Under the pieces are notes generated by a model that saw only the letters and a program-made list of their open reading frames with translations, was not told the origin of the DNA and did not search any database. Made by a program: the position numbers and the translations under genes. DNA of 64,000 bases from Brevibacillus laterosporus DSM 25 (GTDB taxonomy: Bacteria > Bacillota > Bacilli > Brevibacillales > Brevibacillaceae): the NCBI RefSeq assembly GCF_002706795.1, contig NZ_CP017705.1, positions 434,001 through 498,000 of the forward strand, written 5' to 3'. This document shows, one piece after another, positions 8,298 through 17,760 of this stretch (within the stretch, counting starts at the first letter, position 1; each line of letters opens with the position of its first letter).

Positions 8298-8819
8298 CTA
8301 CAGCAATCCATCCATGATGTGGCAAATTACTTTTTTGTTCTGAACATCTACCTTTTTAATGCAATCATCAATGAAAGGTAGCATGATTTCTTTACCATTA
8401 TTTCCTTTTACCACCCAAACGTCATTGGCACCTGGTTGTAGAACCTCTGTAATTTTGCCTAATACTTCACCTGTGTCCGTAATCACTTCGCAACCAATGA
8501 GCTGATGGATATAAAACTCGTCTTCCTCCAGATCTAGTAGTTCCGTTTCAGGAACCTTTAATTCCCCACCCTTATACTTTTCTACGTCATCAATGGATGA
8601 GTACCCTTTAAAGGTTAAGATGGTAAAATCTTTATGTTCACGATACGAAGCTATTTCAACGATTACCGGTGTAGTCAAGCTTGGATGGAACAAATGCAAT
8701 TTATTACCTTTTTTAAAACGAACATCTGGGAAATCTGTTGTAGAAACAACACGCATTTCTCCACGTAATCCCTGTGTATTAACCAATTTCCCTACCGTAT
8801 AAAATTTTGGTTGTGTCAC
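8298..8819 (-). CDS. rimM: 16S rRNA processing / 30S maturation factor RimM
   Basis: 173 residues. It helps assemble the 30S head through S19. The N-terminal RimM barrel (FYTVGKLVNTQGLRGEMRV) and the C-terminal PRC-barrel (EFYIHQLIGCEVITDTGEVLG) are clear. The start codon is GTG and overlaps the ylqD stop (GTGA). AAGGAGG lies 9 bases upstream. Coupled translation with ylqD is likely. Confidence 0.97.
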   Translation of the reverse strand: MTQPKFYTVGKLVNTQGLRGEMRVVSTTDFPDVRFKKGNKLHLFHPSLTTPVIVEIASYREHKDFTILTFKGYSSIDDVEKYKGGELKVPETELLDLEEDEFYIHQLIGCEVITDTGEVLGKITEVLQPGANDVWVVKGNNGKEIMLPFIDDCIKKVDVQNKKVICHIMDGLL

Positions 8820-9235
8820 AAGCTTTTGCCTCCTTGACGTATTTCTATTACAATCCCATCACGAATAATAATTTCGGCATCCGCCATTTTTTCATTCCAA
8901 CGGTCCCCTACTTCCATTTCAACTTGACTTTTAAGGGTCTGCTGATGGAGTTCACTTTCTAAGGGAAGCCTTTCTACTTGTTCCAGTTGAATAGAAATAA
9001 GCTCCAATTTTTCACGTAAGGTTCCTTCTTCCTGATCCAACCGTTCCAAAGCTAAACGTACCCCTTCGCTTCCTCTTTTTTCTGCTTCAGCTAATATTTT
9101 TTTACGCTGGAATCGCCATTGCTCCAATTCCATATGCACATATTGTGCTTTTCTTTCGTATTCTTCCCGTAATAACGCCTTTGTTTTCTCCGTTAAAACA
9201 ACTTTTACATGCACCAATCTCTCAATGCTGATCAT
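8816..9235 (-). CDS. ylqD: YlqD family protein
   Basis: 139 residues from the ATG at 9235, which has GGGAGG 8 bases upstream; an upstream in-frame start at 9295 lacks such a site. It is a conserved Bacilli protein of unknown function: an N-terminal beta strand, a long charged coiled coil (about residues 20-95, KTKALLREEYERKAQYVHME and on), and a C-terminal beta-rich piece (WNEKMADAEIIIRDGIVIEI). It lies between khpA and rimM, the invariant position of ylqD, which suggests a link to ribosome assembly or RNA binding. No catalytic motif is seen. Confidence 0.88.
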   Translation of the reverse strand: MISIERLVHVKVVLTEKTKALLREEYERKAQYVHMELEQWRFQRKKILAEAEKRGSEGVRLALERLDQEEGTLREKLELISIQLEQVERLPLESELHQQTLKSQVEMEVGDRWNEKMADAEIIIRDGIVIEIRQGGKSL

Positions 9236-9344
9236 AGGCCCCGCCTCCCGACAGCTAAGAAAGTTATTTCGTTGCTTTCGTTTATATAAACACATTTAGT
9301 AACGTTATACCTTTGCATGTGGGATTAACACGTATGTAGATACG

Positions 9345-9376
9345 AAAAAAGACTGGAGAAACCCCCAGTCTTTTTT
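9345..9376 (-). terminator. Terminator after rpsP-khpA
   Basis: AAAAAAGACTGG (9345-9356) / CCAGTCTTTTTT (9365-9376): perfect 12-bp arms with U-tracts on both strands. It separates khpA from ylqD. Confidence 0.85.
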
Positions 9377-9602
9377 ATACGATTTCAACGGTAATCCGCT
9401 TATCAGTCTGCACTGCAGCAGCCGTTACAACCGTCCGCAGGGCTTTCGCAATGCGACCTTGTTTTCCAATAATCTTACCCATATCATCTGGATGAACGGA
9501 AAGCTCGAAAACCAAGATACGCTCCTTGTCCACTGCGTTCACTTTCACATGTTCCGGATGATCCACAAGAGCTTTCGCGATCGTTTCGATCAAAGCCTTC
9601 AT
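9375..9602 (-). CDS. khpA: KH-domain RNA-binding protein KhpA (YlqC)
   Basis: 75 residues, a single KH domain. The RNA-binding GxxG loop is GKQGR within DDMGKIIGKQGRIAKALRT. KhpA forms a complex with KhpB/EloR (Jag) that affects cell elongation and sRNA handling in Gram-positive bacteria. It starts 21 bp after rpsP and ends at the terminator, in the invariant rpsP-khpA pair. Confidence 0.96.
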   Translation of the reverse strand: MKALIETIAKALVDHPEHVKVNAVDKERILVFELSVHPDDMGKIIGKQGRIAKALRTVVTAAAVQTDKRITVEIV

Positions 9603-9623
9603 CTAAAGATCACCGTCCCAATC

Positions 9624-9899
9624 TTACTTCTTGCCGATTTTTGCTTCGTGTACTTTCGCAAGTACGCCTACTTGAGAAAGCAAGTTACGAGCTGTATCGG
9701 TAGGTTGCGCTCCGTTCATGATCCATTGAACAGCTTTCTCGCTGTCAATGTTAACCACTGCTGGTTGAGCAACTGGATTGTAATAGCCGATCTCTTCAAT
9801 GAAACGACCATCACGTGGGGAACGAGAATCCGCAACTACCACACGGTAGAAAGGAGCCTTTTTAGAACCCATGCGCTTTAGACGAATTTTAACTGCCAT
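9624..9899 (-). CDS. rpsP: 30S ribosomal protein S16
   Basis: 91 residues: [20 protein letters not shown], then [20 protein letters not shown], which is the S16 signature. The ATG at 9899 has AGGAGG 8 bases upstream; an in-frame GTG at 9908 sits on that site and is rejected. It lies 95 bp after ffh and is followed by khpA, the standard order in Bacilli. Confidence 0.98.
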   Translation of the reverse strand: MAVKIRLKRMGSKKAPFYRVVVADSRSPRDGRFIEEIGYYNPVAQPAVVNIDSEKAVQWIMNGAQPTDTARNLLSQVGVLAKVHEAKIGKK

Positions 9900-9994
9900 G
9901 TTGTTCACCTCCTAAAAGAATCAACGATAAACGTTGTATGTGTCTATATATCTGAACTATCGCCTTTATAGAGCGAAGAGAGTTCAAGCCTACA

Positions 9995-11437
9995 TTATTT
10001 AAACGGATTAAATGGGAAGTTGAAGCCACCTTTTTTATCATCGGTATCTCCACCCATGCCACCAAACGGATCGATTGGTGAATTCCCTTTAAATGGAAGG
10101 AATCCGCCTTTTTTCTTGCTTTTCTTTTTCATTTTGTCCGTCATGCCTGTGAATTGCTTCATCATTTTCTTCATATCTTCGAACTGTTTGATAAAACGAT
10201 TCACTTCCTGGATCGTGGTTCCGCTACCAGCAGCAATACGCTTGCGACGGTTTGCATTCATGACATCAGGGTTAGCGCGCTCTTCCTTTGTCATCGATTT
10301 CACGATGGCTTCCGTACGAGCGATTTGCTTTTCATCCACCTTTAGATCTTTCATGCCCTTCATCTTATTCATGCCAGGCAACATTCCCAATAGGTCCTCA
10401 AGAGGTCCTAACTGGCGCATTTGCTGCATGGAATCCAAGAACATGTCAAAAGTGAATTCCCCTTGGCGCATTTGGCGCTCCATCTCTTTTGCTTTATCCA
10501 CATCGACGTTTTCCTGTGCTTTTTCTATCAAGCTCAGTACATCGCCCATACCCAGAATGCGTGATGCCATACGATCTGGATGGAATGGTTCCAAGGCATC
10601 AAGCTTTTCACCCATTGCTGCGAACTTGATCGGTTTACCAGTCACTGCTTTAACGGACAGGGCCGCACCACCACGTGTGTCTCCATCTAGCTTAGTAAGA
10701 ATCACACCTGTAAGCTCTAATTGATTGTTAAAGCTCTCTGCTACATTGACTGCATCCTGACCAGTCATAGCATCCACAACCAGCAAAATCTCATCTGGCT
10801 TTGCCACTTCACGCACTTGTTGAAGCTCTTCCATAAGAGTTTCATCAATGTGCAGACGACCTGCCGTATCAAGAATCACGTAATCGTAGTGATTTTCTTT
10901 AGCATGTTCAATCGCTTTCGTAGCGATTTCTACAGGACTGACTTGATCACCCATAGAAAATACAGGAGTACTCAGTTGTTCACCTAGTACTTGTAGCTGC
11001 TTAATTGCAGCAGGGCGATAAATATCGCAAGCAACTAGCATAGGCTTACGATTTTGTTTTTGTAATAGCTTAGCCAGTTTACCGGTTGTGGTTGTTTTCC
11101 CCGCACCTTGTAGACCAACCATCATAATAACAGTCGGTGGCCGGTTAGAGACAGCTAGCTTGGAGACGTTACCGCCCATAAGCTCAGTCAGCTCTTCATT
11201 TACCACTTTAATAACCATTTGTCCTGGCGTTAAGCTTTTCAAAACATCTTGTCCAACTGCACGTTCCTTGATGCGAGCGACAAATTGTTTCACGACTTTA
11301 AAGTTAACATCTGCTTCCAATAAAGCGAGACGTACTTCACGCATCGCTTCATTTACGATGGTCTCGTCGATTTTACCTCTGCCACGCAGCTTATCAAAGG
11401 CGCCCTGCAATCGGCTTGCCAAGCTTTCAAATGCCAT
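9995..11437 (-). CDS. ffh: Signal recognition particle protein Ffh
   Basis: 480 residues. It binds signal sequences on nascent chains and docks with FtsY at the membrane. The N domain comes first, then the G domain with G1 GLQGAGKTT (108-116), DTAGR and TKLDGD motifs, then the methionine-rich M domain (about 300-440; RQMRQGEFTFDMFLDSMQQM and on) that binds SRP RNA. The C-terminus is about 30 residues longer than in B. subtilis and rich in G, F, P and K. It starts 11 bp after ylxM. Confidence 0.98.
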   Translation of the reverse strand: MAFESLASRLQGAFDKLRGRGKIDETIVNEAMREVRLALLEADVNFKVVKQFVARIKERAVGQDVLKSLTPGQMVIKVVNEELTELMGGNVSKLAVSNRPPTVIMMVGLQGAGKTTTTGKLAKLLQKQNRKPMLVACDIYRPAAIKQLQVLGEQLSTPVFSMGDQVSPVEIATKAIEHAKENHYDYVILDTAGRLHIDETLMEELQQVREVAKPDEILLVVDAMTGQDAVNVAESFNNQLELTGVILTKLDGDTRGGAALSVKAVTGKPIKFAAMGEKLDALEPFHPDRMASRILGMGDVLSLIEKAQENVDVDKAKEMERQMRQGEFTFDMFLDSMQQMRQLGPLEDLLGMLPGMNKMKGMKDLKVDEKQIARTEAIVKSMTKEERANPDVMNANRRKRIAAGSGTTIQEVNRFIKQFEDMKKMMKQFTGMTDKMKKKSKKKGGFLPFKGNSPIDPFGGMGGDTDDKKGGFNFPFNPFK

Positions 11438-11448
11438 ATGTGCCCCTC

Positions 11449-11787
11449 CTAATCCATCTCTGACAGTTGGCGGAGCAAGATAAGCAATTCCTCTCTCGTA
11501 TCGTCCCCACCTGTGGCCTCTACCAGATTGATCATCATCCTCACAACCTCTTGACGCTGTTCGTATTTCGCTGTTAGCTTCAGCTTCTCGTCATATTCAT
11601 ACAGCTGCTTTTCAGCTCGCTTGATATGATCATAAACGGCTTGTCGGCTTACTTCATGCATTTCTGCAATCTCGCTTAACGATAGATCATCCAGGTAGTA
11701 AAGCTCAAGGTATTCACGTTGCTTTCCTTTTAAAAGAGAAGCATAGAAGTCAAATAAGAGATTCACTTGATTCGTTTTTTCCAGCAT
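11449..11787 (-). CDS. ylxM: YlxM/p13-like SRP-associated HTH protein
   Basis: 112 residues with a sigma-factor region 4-like helix-turn-helix ([20 protein letters not shown]). YlxM proteins sit in front of ffh and, in streptococci, bind SRP RNA and modulate the pathway. A strong promoter and a leader hairpin precede it, and ffh follows at 11 bp. Regulation by DNA or RNA binding is inferred from the fold. Confidence 0.93.
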   Translation of the reverse strand: MLEKTNQVNLLFDFYASLLKGKQREYLELYYLDDLSLSEIAEMHEVSRQAVYDHIKRAEKQLYEYDEKLKLTAKYEQRQEVVRMMINLVEATGGDDTREELLILLRQLSEMD

Positions 11788-11857
11788 GGAACCAATCCTT
11801 TACAGTTAGATCGGTTGCTACTGTGTAAAGTTCTTTTCCTTTACAGAGCCAAGTAAT

Positions 11858-11886
11858 ATACTATACAATCCTGCGCCTACTGTCAA
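11858..11886 (-). promoter_or_regulatory. SigA promoter of ylxM-ffh
   Basis: Minus strand TTGACA (11881-11886, perfect), 17-bp spacer, TAGTAT (11858-11863). The transcript begins with a hairpin formed by TGTAAAG / CTTTACA (about 11823-11845) before the ylxM ribosome-binding site. Confidence 0.75.
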
Positions 11887-11948
11887 GTCTTTTTGTTGAC
11901 ATTAATTTTTTCTATATAAATTCTACAAAAACAGCGTTCGTAAGCTCA

Positions 11949-12962
11949 CTATTCTTGCTTGGATTCAGCTTCCTGTTCTGCCTCTTTTTCAATCAAGCCA
12001 GCAAACAGTGCATGTACGAATTGCTCTGGATCAAAGGCTTGTAAATCATCCATTTTTTCACCCAAACCTACATATTTCACCGGTATATCCAGTTCATTGC
12101 GGATAGCAATAACGATACCACCCTTCGCTGTACCATCTAGTTTGGTCAATACAATGCCTGTGACACCTGCTGATTGCCCAAAAGCCTTAGCTTGATTCAT
12201 AGCATTCTGTCCAGTCGTAGCGTCTAGAACCAACAATACTTCGTGTGGAGCATCCGGGATTTCTCGTTGTAGGACACGGAAGATCTTATTTAGCTCCTCC
12301 ATTAGATTCACTTTGTTTTGCAAGCGCCCCGCCGTATCGCAGAGAAGAATATCTGCCTTACGTGACTTAGCCGCTTGCACCGCGTCATAGATGACAGCTG
12401 CCGGATCAGCGCCCTGTTGGTGTTTAATCACGTCTACACCAACACGATTCCCCCAAACCTCCAACTGCTCAATCGCTGCCGCACGAAACGTGTCCCCCGC
12501 AGCCAGAACTACTTTTTTGCCTTGTTGTTTAAACATATGGGCCATTTTACCAATGGTGGTGGTTTTCCCTACACCATTTACCCCTACGAATAACACAACA
12601 TTTAAACGTCCTTCTTCTATCTGTAATGCCGTATTGTGGGCTTCATCATTACGTAATAAGTTAACTAGCTTTTCCGATAGAATCGGTTGCAAGTCAAGAG
12701 CATTCTCAATCTTGTGCTTACGAACCTCACCTCGCAAATCATCAACGAGCTCCATCACTGTATTTACGCCTACATCAGCTGCTATTAGAATCTCTTCTAG
12801 CTCTTCAAAGAAATCCTCATCAATTTTTTTGTAACGACGGACTAAATCCTCTACTTTTTCTACTAAAAGATCTCTGGTTTTGGTTAACCCATCCGTAAAC
12901 TTCTGCGTTACCTCTTCTGATTTTTTAACGATGGAATCACGAAGTTTTTTAAAAAAGCTCAC
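11949..12962 (-). CDS. ftsY: SRP receptor FtsY
   Basis: 337 residues. This membrane-associated GTPase receives SRP-ribosome complexes. A short charged N-terminal region and NG domain are seen, with G1 [10 protein letters not shown] (127-136), DTAGRLQNK, and [10 protein letters not shown]. The N-terminal acidic A domain of E. coli is missing, as in Bacillus. It lies 68 bp after smc; smc-ftsY order is conserved in Bacilli. Confidence 0.98.
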   Translation of the reverse strand: MSFFKKLRDSIVKKSEEVTQKFTDGLTKTRDLLVEKVEDLVRRYKKIDEDFFEELEEILIAADVGVNTVMELVDDLRGEVRKHKIENALDLQPILSEKLVNLLRNDEAHNTALQIEEGRLNVVLFVGVNGVGKTTTIGKMAHMFKQQGKKVVLAAGDTFRAAAIEQLEVWGNRVGVDVIKHQQGADPAAVIYDAVQAAKSRKADILLCDTAGRLQNKVNLMEELNKIFRVLQREIPDAPHEVLLVLDATTGQNAMNQAKAFGQSAGVTGIVLTKLDGTAKGGIVIAIRNELDIPVKYVGLGEKMDDLQAFDPEQFVHALFAGLIEKEAEQEAESKQE

Positions 12963-13030
12963 AAATGACCCTCCTTGAATATTGTTTCTTTGTTTTTCAT
13001 GATGCGTTGAGTCTACAAGACTACAACTAT

Positions 13031-16000
13031 CTATGAAGCTGAATCAATCAGTTTTTTCGTTTCTTCAAGCTTAACAGACACCAGCTTGGAAACGCCGCCT
13101 TCCTGCATAGTAATACCGTACAAAACATCAGCACTTTCCATAGTACCTTTCCGATGTGTGACACAAATAAACTGGGTCTCACCGCTAAAGTGGTGCATGT
13201 ATTCTGCAAAGCGGCTGACATTGGCTTCATCCAGTGCGGCCTCGACCTCATCTAATACACAGAATGGCACTGGTTTTACACGCAGAATGGCAAATAATAG
13301 CGCCATAGCTGTTAATGCGCGTTCTCCTCCAGATAACAAAGCTAAATTCTGCAATTTCTTACCAGGCGGTTGAGCCACAATATCAATTCCTGTTTCCAGC
13401 AATCGATCCGGTTGTGACAATAAGAGATCAGCTCGACCTCCTCCAAACAACTGCACAAACACATCCTGGAATTGGACTCGAATCTCATCAAATGTCTGTT
13501 GGAAACGACGCGACATCTCTGTGTCCATTTCAGCAATCACCTGATAGAGCATCTCTTTTGCCTCTATTAGGTCTTCTTCTTGTTTACGCAAGAAATCTAA
13601 CCTCTCTGCTAGGCGATCAAACTCTTCAATTGCTCCTAAATGAACCGTACCGAGTGCAGCTATTTGCTTCTTCAATCCATTAACTACCACCTGTTGCTCA
13701 GCAATCTCTCCCAGCGGAGGATATTTCTGCTTGGCAAGGTCAAAGCTTAGCTCGTACTCTTCTGATAGCTTGTTTAGCAAATGATCTAATTCCACTTCAT
13801 ACCGGTTTCCTTTTACCTCTTCGGCATGTAGTTTCTCTTCAAGTGCTTTTACTTGTTTACGAATCTCTTTTACTTCAAGCTCCAATTGCTCCTGCTTAGC
13901 AAATAGACTAGCTCGATCTCCACGTCGTTCAGAAATTAAGTTGGCAACACGGTCCTTATCCTGGCGAAGCTCGGTGATTTTTTCATCCAGCTCTCCAAAA
14001 AATGAATCATTATTATCATCCAGACTATGTAGATCCATCAATGCCTGATTTGCTTCTTCCCATTCTTTCGTCAACAAGGTACGTTGTTCACGCAAACGCT
14101 CTACCTGTTCAATTCGAGAAGCATGCTCCTGCTTTACTTGAGCCACCAGCACCTTCAGACTGGTAATCTGCTCATTCATTTCTTCCTTGCTAAGCATATG
14201 CTCTTTTCGTCTTGTTTCTGCTGTAGCGATGGCGGTTGTGAGCAAATGCTCTTCTTCCTCTAGCCCTTTCAATTGCTGGGTAAGTTCCATCAGCTTATGC
14301 TCAGCATCGTTCATCTCTTTTTGATAGAGAGCCATATCCTGATCAAGTACAGCCATACGTTCACGTAATGACTTTCCAGATAACTCCGCCTGTTGTAACA
14401 ACCCTTTTAATTCCTGTTCACGTAAACGGAGAACTTCTCCCTGTTCACGCAACTTTTCCTGTTGTTCCTCTGCTTGTTTCGCAGTTTTTGTAACAGCATC
14501 AATGCTAGCCTTTTTCTGTATCATTTCATTATGCAAGGTGTCTAACATACCTTCTAGCTCTTCTACCTGACGGTTGCGCCCTAGAAGATTGGCATTGTTC
14601 TTCTTCACAGCTCCACCTGTCATAGAGCCGCCTGCATTAACGATATCACCATCTAGCGTAACCACCCGATACCGGTAATGACAACTTCTCGCTACACGGT
14701 TTGCTTGCTCCAATGTTTCAGTAATAATCACATTGCCAAGCATAGACTCGACAACAGCGCGATAAGCTTCATCAAAGGAAACAAGACGACTGGCAATACC
14801 TACCACTCCGCTTTCATGGCGCAATTGCCGTTCATCTTCACTGGTAAGTGAACGAGAGCGAATCACCGATAGTGGCAAAAAGGTAGCACGCCCCAGATTA
14901 TGCCGTTTCAAGTAGGTAATCGCTTCACGTCCCGCTGCTTCGTCGTTTACGACCACATTTTGTAGCGCTCCACCCAAAGCAACCTCGATAGCCGTTTCAA
15001 CCTTACGCGGTACCGTCATTAGCTCAGCAACCGCTCCGTGAATTCCTTTCATGCCTTTTTCACGAGCTCGTAAGATTTCTTTAACCCCCTGCTGGAAGCC
15101 TGCGAAATCATGCTGCATCTCTTTTAATAAGTCTAATCTAGAGCGTGTAGCTTCCCGTTGCTGTTCAAGGCGACGTACTTCCTTTTCAGCCTCTTCAATC
15201 TGTTGTTCTTGTCCGCGAGTTTCGGCCATGAGTTCACGGAAACGGGTTAAGGTTGTATTTAGCTTTTGCTCAATTGTTGCCAGTTCAGTGGCATGCCCTT
15301 CACCTGTATGCAGCTGAGTAGACTCTTCACTAACCAAGCGATCACGATCTACTTGCAGACGTTCTATTCGCGCCTTGCTGGTATCACGCGTCTGTTCTTG
15401 ATGACGAATATCATTACGAAGGCGAGCCATTTCATTAAGCTTATCGAAGTAATCGCTTTTCAGCTTTTCCAAGTCATCTGTCAATCCACGCACGACAACC
15501 TGGAATTCAGATTCCGCCTTCTTGAGCTTTCCTTCTGCTTCACGCATCTTTCCCTTGGCTTCTTCTCGACGTGCCTCTTCCGCTGTCAGCTCTTCCTCTA
15601 AGGCATGCTGCTTCTCGGTTAAGCGATGCATTTGCTCCATCGTTTGCTTACGATTCGCTTCAAGATTTCTTTTGCGCTCCCGCAATACCTCACGGCGACC
15701 CTCTACCTTCTCCGCCTCTTCACTAACCGTTAGCAATACCTGTTGAAGCTCTTCAATTGATTCGTCAATTTGGTTAACCTTGTAACGAGCTTGCTCCAGC
15801 TCAGCTTCTTGCTGGCCTGCTTGCGCGGTACGCTTGGCCAATTGGTTTTCAAAATCAGCTGACTGTCGTTTCGTTTCTTCCCATTTGGCATGCGTCTGTT
15901 CGATTTGCTGCACGTAGAGGGCTACCTCATGCTGGATCAGCTTTTCATGTAGCCCTTTATAGGTCTTTGCTTTTTCAGCTTGCTCCTGCAGTGGTCCTAC

Positions 16001-16603
16001 TTGCTCTTCTACCTCATTGCGAATATCATAAATGCGCACTAAATTTTGGGTAGTTTCATCCAGTTTCTTGCCTGCTTCTCGCTTACGAGTTTTATATTTT
16101 ACAATTCCGGCTGCTTCTTCAAAAATGCCCCGGCGATCTTCTGATTTTGTACTAAGTATTTCTTCGATTCGTCCTTGTCCAATGATGGAGTAGGCTTCTT
16201 TTCCCACACCGGTATCCATAAACAGTTCCATGATATCTTTTAATCGGCAGGAACGCTTGTTAATAGAATAGTCGCTGTCCCCTGAACGATAGACTCGACG
16301 TGTAACGGTCACTTCGGAGTATTCGGTATCCAAAGAGCCATCCGAGTTATCTAGGGTCAAAGATACTTCCGCGAAATTTACCGGTTTGCGCGTATCGCTA
16401 CCAGCAAAAATAATATCTTCCATCTTGGAGCCACGAAGCGACTTGGCGCTTTGTTCACCAAGCACCCAACGAATCGCATCCGATACATTGCTCTTGCCGC
16501 TACCGTTTGGACCAACTACCGCAGTCACTCCCGGTACAAACTCCAATTCGGTCCGGTCTGCAAACGACTTAAAGCCGATCAGTTCCAACCGTTTTAAATA
16601 CAT
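13031..16603 (-). CDS. smc: Chromosome segregation/condensation ATPase SMC
   Basis: 1,190 residues, the usual length. It forms a dimer that with ScpA and ScpB extrudes DNA loops and resolves sister origins. Walker A GPNGSGKS is near residues 32-39, followed by coiled coil, the hinge (about 520-640, with GDIVNAGGSMTGGAVKKN), a second coiled coil, signature LSGGE (1090-1094) and Walker B ending VLDE (D1118). It begins a unit with ftsY. Upstream are two terminator-like hairpins that separate it from rnc. Confidence 0.99.
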   Translation of the reverse strand: MYLKRLELIGFKSFADRTELEFVPGVTAVVGPNGSGKSNVSDAIRWVLGEQSAKSLRGSKMEDIIFAGSDTRKPVNFAEVSLTLDNSDGSLDTEYSEVTVTRRVYRSGDSDYSINKRSCRLKDIMELFMDTGVGKEAYSIIGQGRIEEILSTKSEDRRGIFEEAAGIVKYKTRKREAGKKLDETTQNLVRIYDIRNEVEEQVGPLQEQAEKAKTYKGLHEKLIQHEVALYVQQIEQTHAKWEETKRQSADFENQLAKRTAQAGQQEAELEQARYKVNQIDESIEELQQVLLTVSEEAEKVEGRREVLRERKRNLEANRKQTMEQMHRLTEKQHALEEELTAEEARREEAKGKMREAEGKLKKAESEFQVVVRGLTDDLEKLKSDYFDKLNEMARLRNDIRHQEQTRDTSKARIERLQVDRDRLVSEESTQLHTGEGHATELATIEQKLNTTLTRFRELMAETRGQEQQIEEAEKEVRRLEQQREATRSRLDLLKEMQHDFAGFQQGVKEILRAREKGMKGIHGAVAELMTVPRKVETAIEVALGGALQNVVVNDEAAGREAITYLKRHNLGRATFLPLSVIRSRSLTSEDERQLRHESGVVGIASRLVSFDEAYRAVVESMLGNVIITETLEQANRVARSCHYRYRVVTLDGDIVNAGGSMTGGAVKKNNANLLGRNRQVEELEGMLDTLHNEMIQKKASIDAVTKTAKQAEEQQEKLREQGEVLRLREQELKGLLQQAELSGKSLRERMAVLDQDMALYQKEMNDAEHKLMELTQQLKGLEEEEHLLTTAIATAETRRKEHMLSKEEMNEQITSLKVLVAQVKQEHASRIEQVERLREQRTLLTKEWEEANQALMDLHSLDDNNDSFFGELDEKITELRQDKDRVANLISERRGDRASLFAKQEQLELEVKEIRKQVKALEEKLHAEEVKGNRYEVELDHLLNKLSEEYELSFDLAKQKYPPLGEIAEQQVVVNGLKKQIAALGTVHLGAIEEFDRLAERLDFLRKQEEDLIEAKEMLYQVIAEMDTEMSRRFQQTFDEIRVQFQDVFVQLFGGGRADLLLSQPDRLLETGIDIVAQPPGKKLQNLALLSGGERALTAMALLFAILRVKPVPFCVLDEVEAALDEANVSRFAEYMHHFSGETQFICVTHRKGTMESADVLYGITMQEGGVSKLVSVKLEETKKLIDSAS

Positions 16604-16770
16604 GATAATCTCCCCTAAACATACTCAATCCTCTTTAACTCTCCTAGTTTATCACAGATGACCCATTTGGCGTAGGGTGACTTGGGAAATACCTGATTTT
16701 CTGGCGTGTTACCATTTTTTCCATATATCCTGCATTTATAGAAAAACTAAGCTTTATTTAGAATGAAAAC

Positions 16771-16810
16771 AAAAGAAGCCCTTACTTTGTTTTCAGCCAA
16801 AGTAAGGACT
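16771..16810 (-). terminator. Distal terminator-like hairpin after rnc
   Basis: CCTTACTTTG (16780-16789) / CAAAGTAAGG (16798-16807), a perfect 10-bp stem. On the minus strand it is followed by GCTTCTTTTGTTTTC, a moderately U-rich tail. Confidence 0.5.
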
Positions 16811-16962
16811 TACGATTCCTACTATTCAAACCATGTTTCTATTATTGGTTTGCTCTGCACTTCATCCTAATTAATTCGTCAGTGGTACTTTCCAATTAAT
16901 GTTGCGGTCTTCTACAAGCGTTTCATCTTATTTCAAAATAATTGTAAATAACTTTTCATCAA

Positions 16963-17022
16963 AAAAAAGACTAAGCCCCTACCTTGTAGATAAAACAAAG
17001 TAGAAGCCTAGTCTTTTTTATA
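16963..17022 (-). terminator. Proximal terminator of the fapR-fab-rnc unit
   Basis: AAAAAAGACTAAG.. / ..CCTAGTCTTTTTT with inner CTACCTTGT / ACAAAGTAG pairing. An imperfect long stem with U-tracts on both strands, about 15 bp past the rnc stop. Confidence 0.7.
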
Positions 17023-17037
17023 GGTTTACAGCTATTT

Positions 17038-17757
17038 TTATGCTTTCGTCTCAATTTTCATGAGAGCAAGTGCAGCAGCGCGTTGTTCTGCCTCTTTCTT
17101 GGAACGACCAGAGCCTACTCCCAACTGATTCCCATTCAATATCACTTCGGATACGAACTCACGATTGTGGGCAGGCCCTCTCTCTTGCAAAATTCGATAA
17201 ATAATTTCTCCCAAGCTGTCCTGTTGAACAAGCTCTTGCAATTGACTTTTAAAATCGGTCACTTGTGTAAATTCACCTTTATCAATGCGCGGATACACAT
17301 ATTTTTCTAGGAATTGAAAAACCGCATCCAAGCCTTGATCAAGGTACAAAGCGCCGACAAAGGCTTCAAAAACGTCAGCGAGGAGAGCTGGACGTTGTCG
17401 CCCTCCTGTAAGCTCCTCGCCTTTTCCCAATAGCACCAGTTCACCAAAATGAAGCAACTCCGCAAACTTAACGAGTGACGGTTCACATACGATCGCCGCA
17501 CGAAGCTTGGTCATTTCACCTTCGCTCATTTTCGGGAACATTTTGTAGAGAAATTGGGAGACCGTTAGCTCCAACACCGCATCACCTAAAAACTCCAAGC
17601 GTTCGTTGTCAGAAATCCGTTTGCCCCTTTGCTCGTTCACATAGGAAGAATGGGTGAATGCTTGCCGCAACAAGGACTCATCAGTAAATACGATTCCGAT
17701 TTTTTCTTGCAGCTGTTTAAAATTCATCCCTCTCACACCTTCCCTCACCGAATGCAT
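17038..17757 (-). CDS. rnc: Ribonuclease III
   Basis: 239 residues. It cuts double-stranded RNA, including 30S pre-rRNA. The catalytic motif [14 protein letters not shown] (about residue 46) is present, then [18 protein letters not shown], and a C-terminal dsRNA-binding domain ([12 protein letters not shown] to [18 protein letters not shown]). The start at 17757 has GGAG 6 bases upstream, inside the end of fabF, and lies 3 bp past the fabF stop. An internal ATG (MNFKQLQ) is less well placed. Confidence 0.98.
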   Translation of the reverse strand: MHSVREGVRGMNFKQLQEKIGIVFTDESLLRQAFTHSSYVNEQRGKRISDNERLEFLGDAVLELTVSQFLYKMFPKMSEGEMTKLRAAIVCEPSLVKFAELLHFGELVLLGKGEELTGGRQRPALLADVFEAFVGALYLDQGLDAVFQFLEKYVYPRIDKGEFTQVTDFKSQLQELVQQDSLGEIIYRILQERGPAHNREFVSEVILNGNQLGVGSGRSKKEAEQRAAALALMKIETKA

Positions 17758-17760
17758 ACC

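Larger units (their letters stand above)
16604..17037. other. Intergenic region between smc and rnc
   Basis: 434 bases without a gene. It contains two hairpins that both read as minus-strand terminators (listed separately) and presumably the smc promoter in the part nearest 16,640-16,770. I see no coding frame with a ribosome-binding site. Confidence 0.5.

Noticed and set aside
10020-10724. Long plus-strand open frame opposite ffh
   Set aside because: Antisense to a fully conserved Ffh coding sequence, with no ribosome-binding site.
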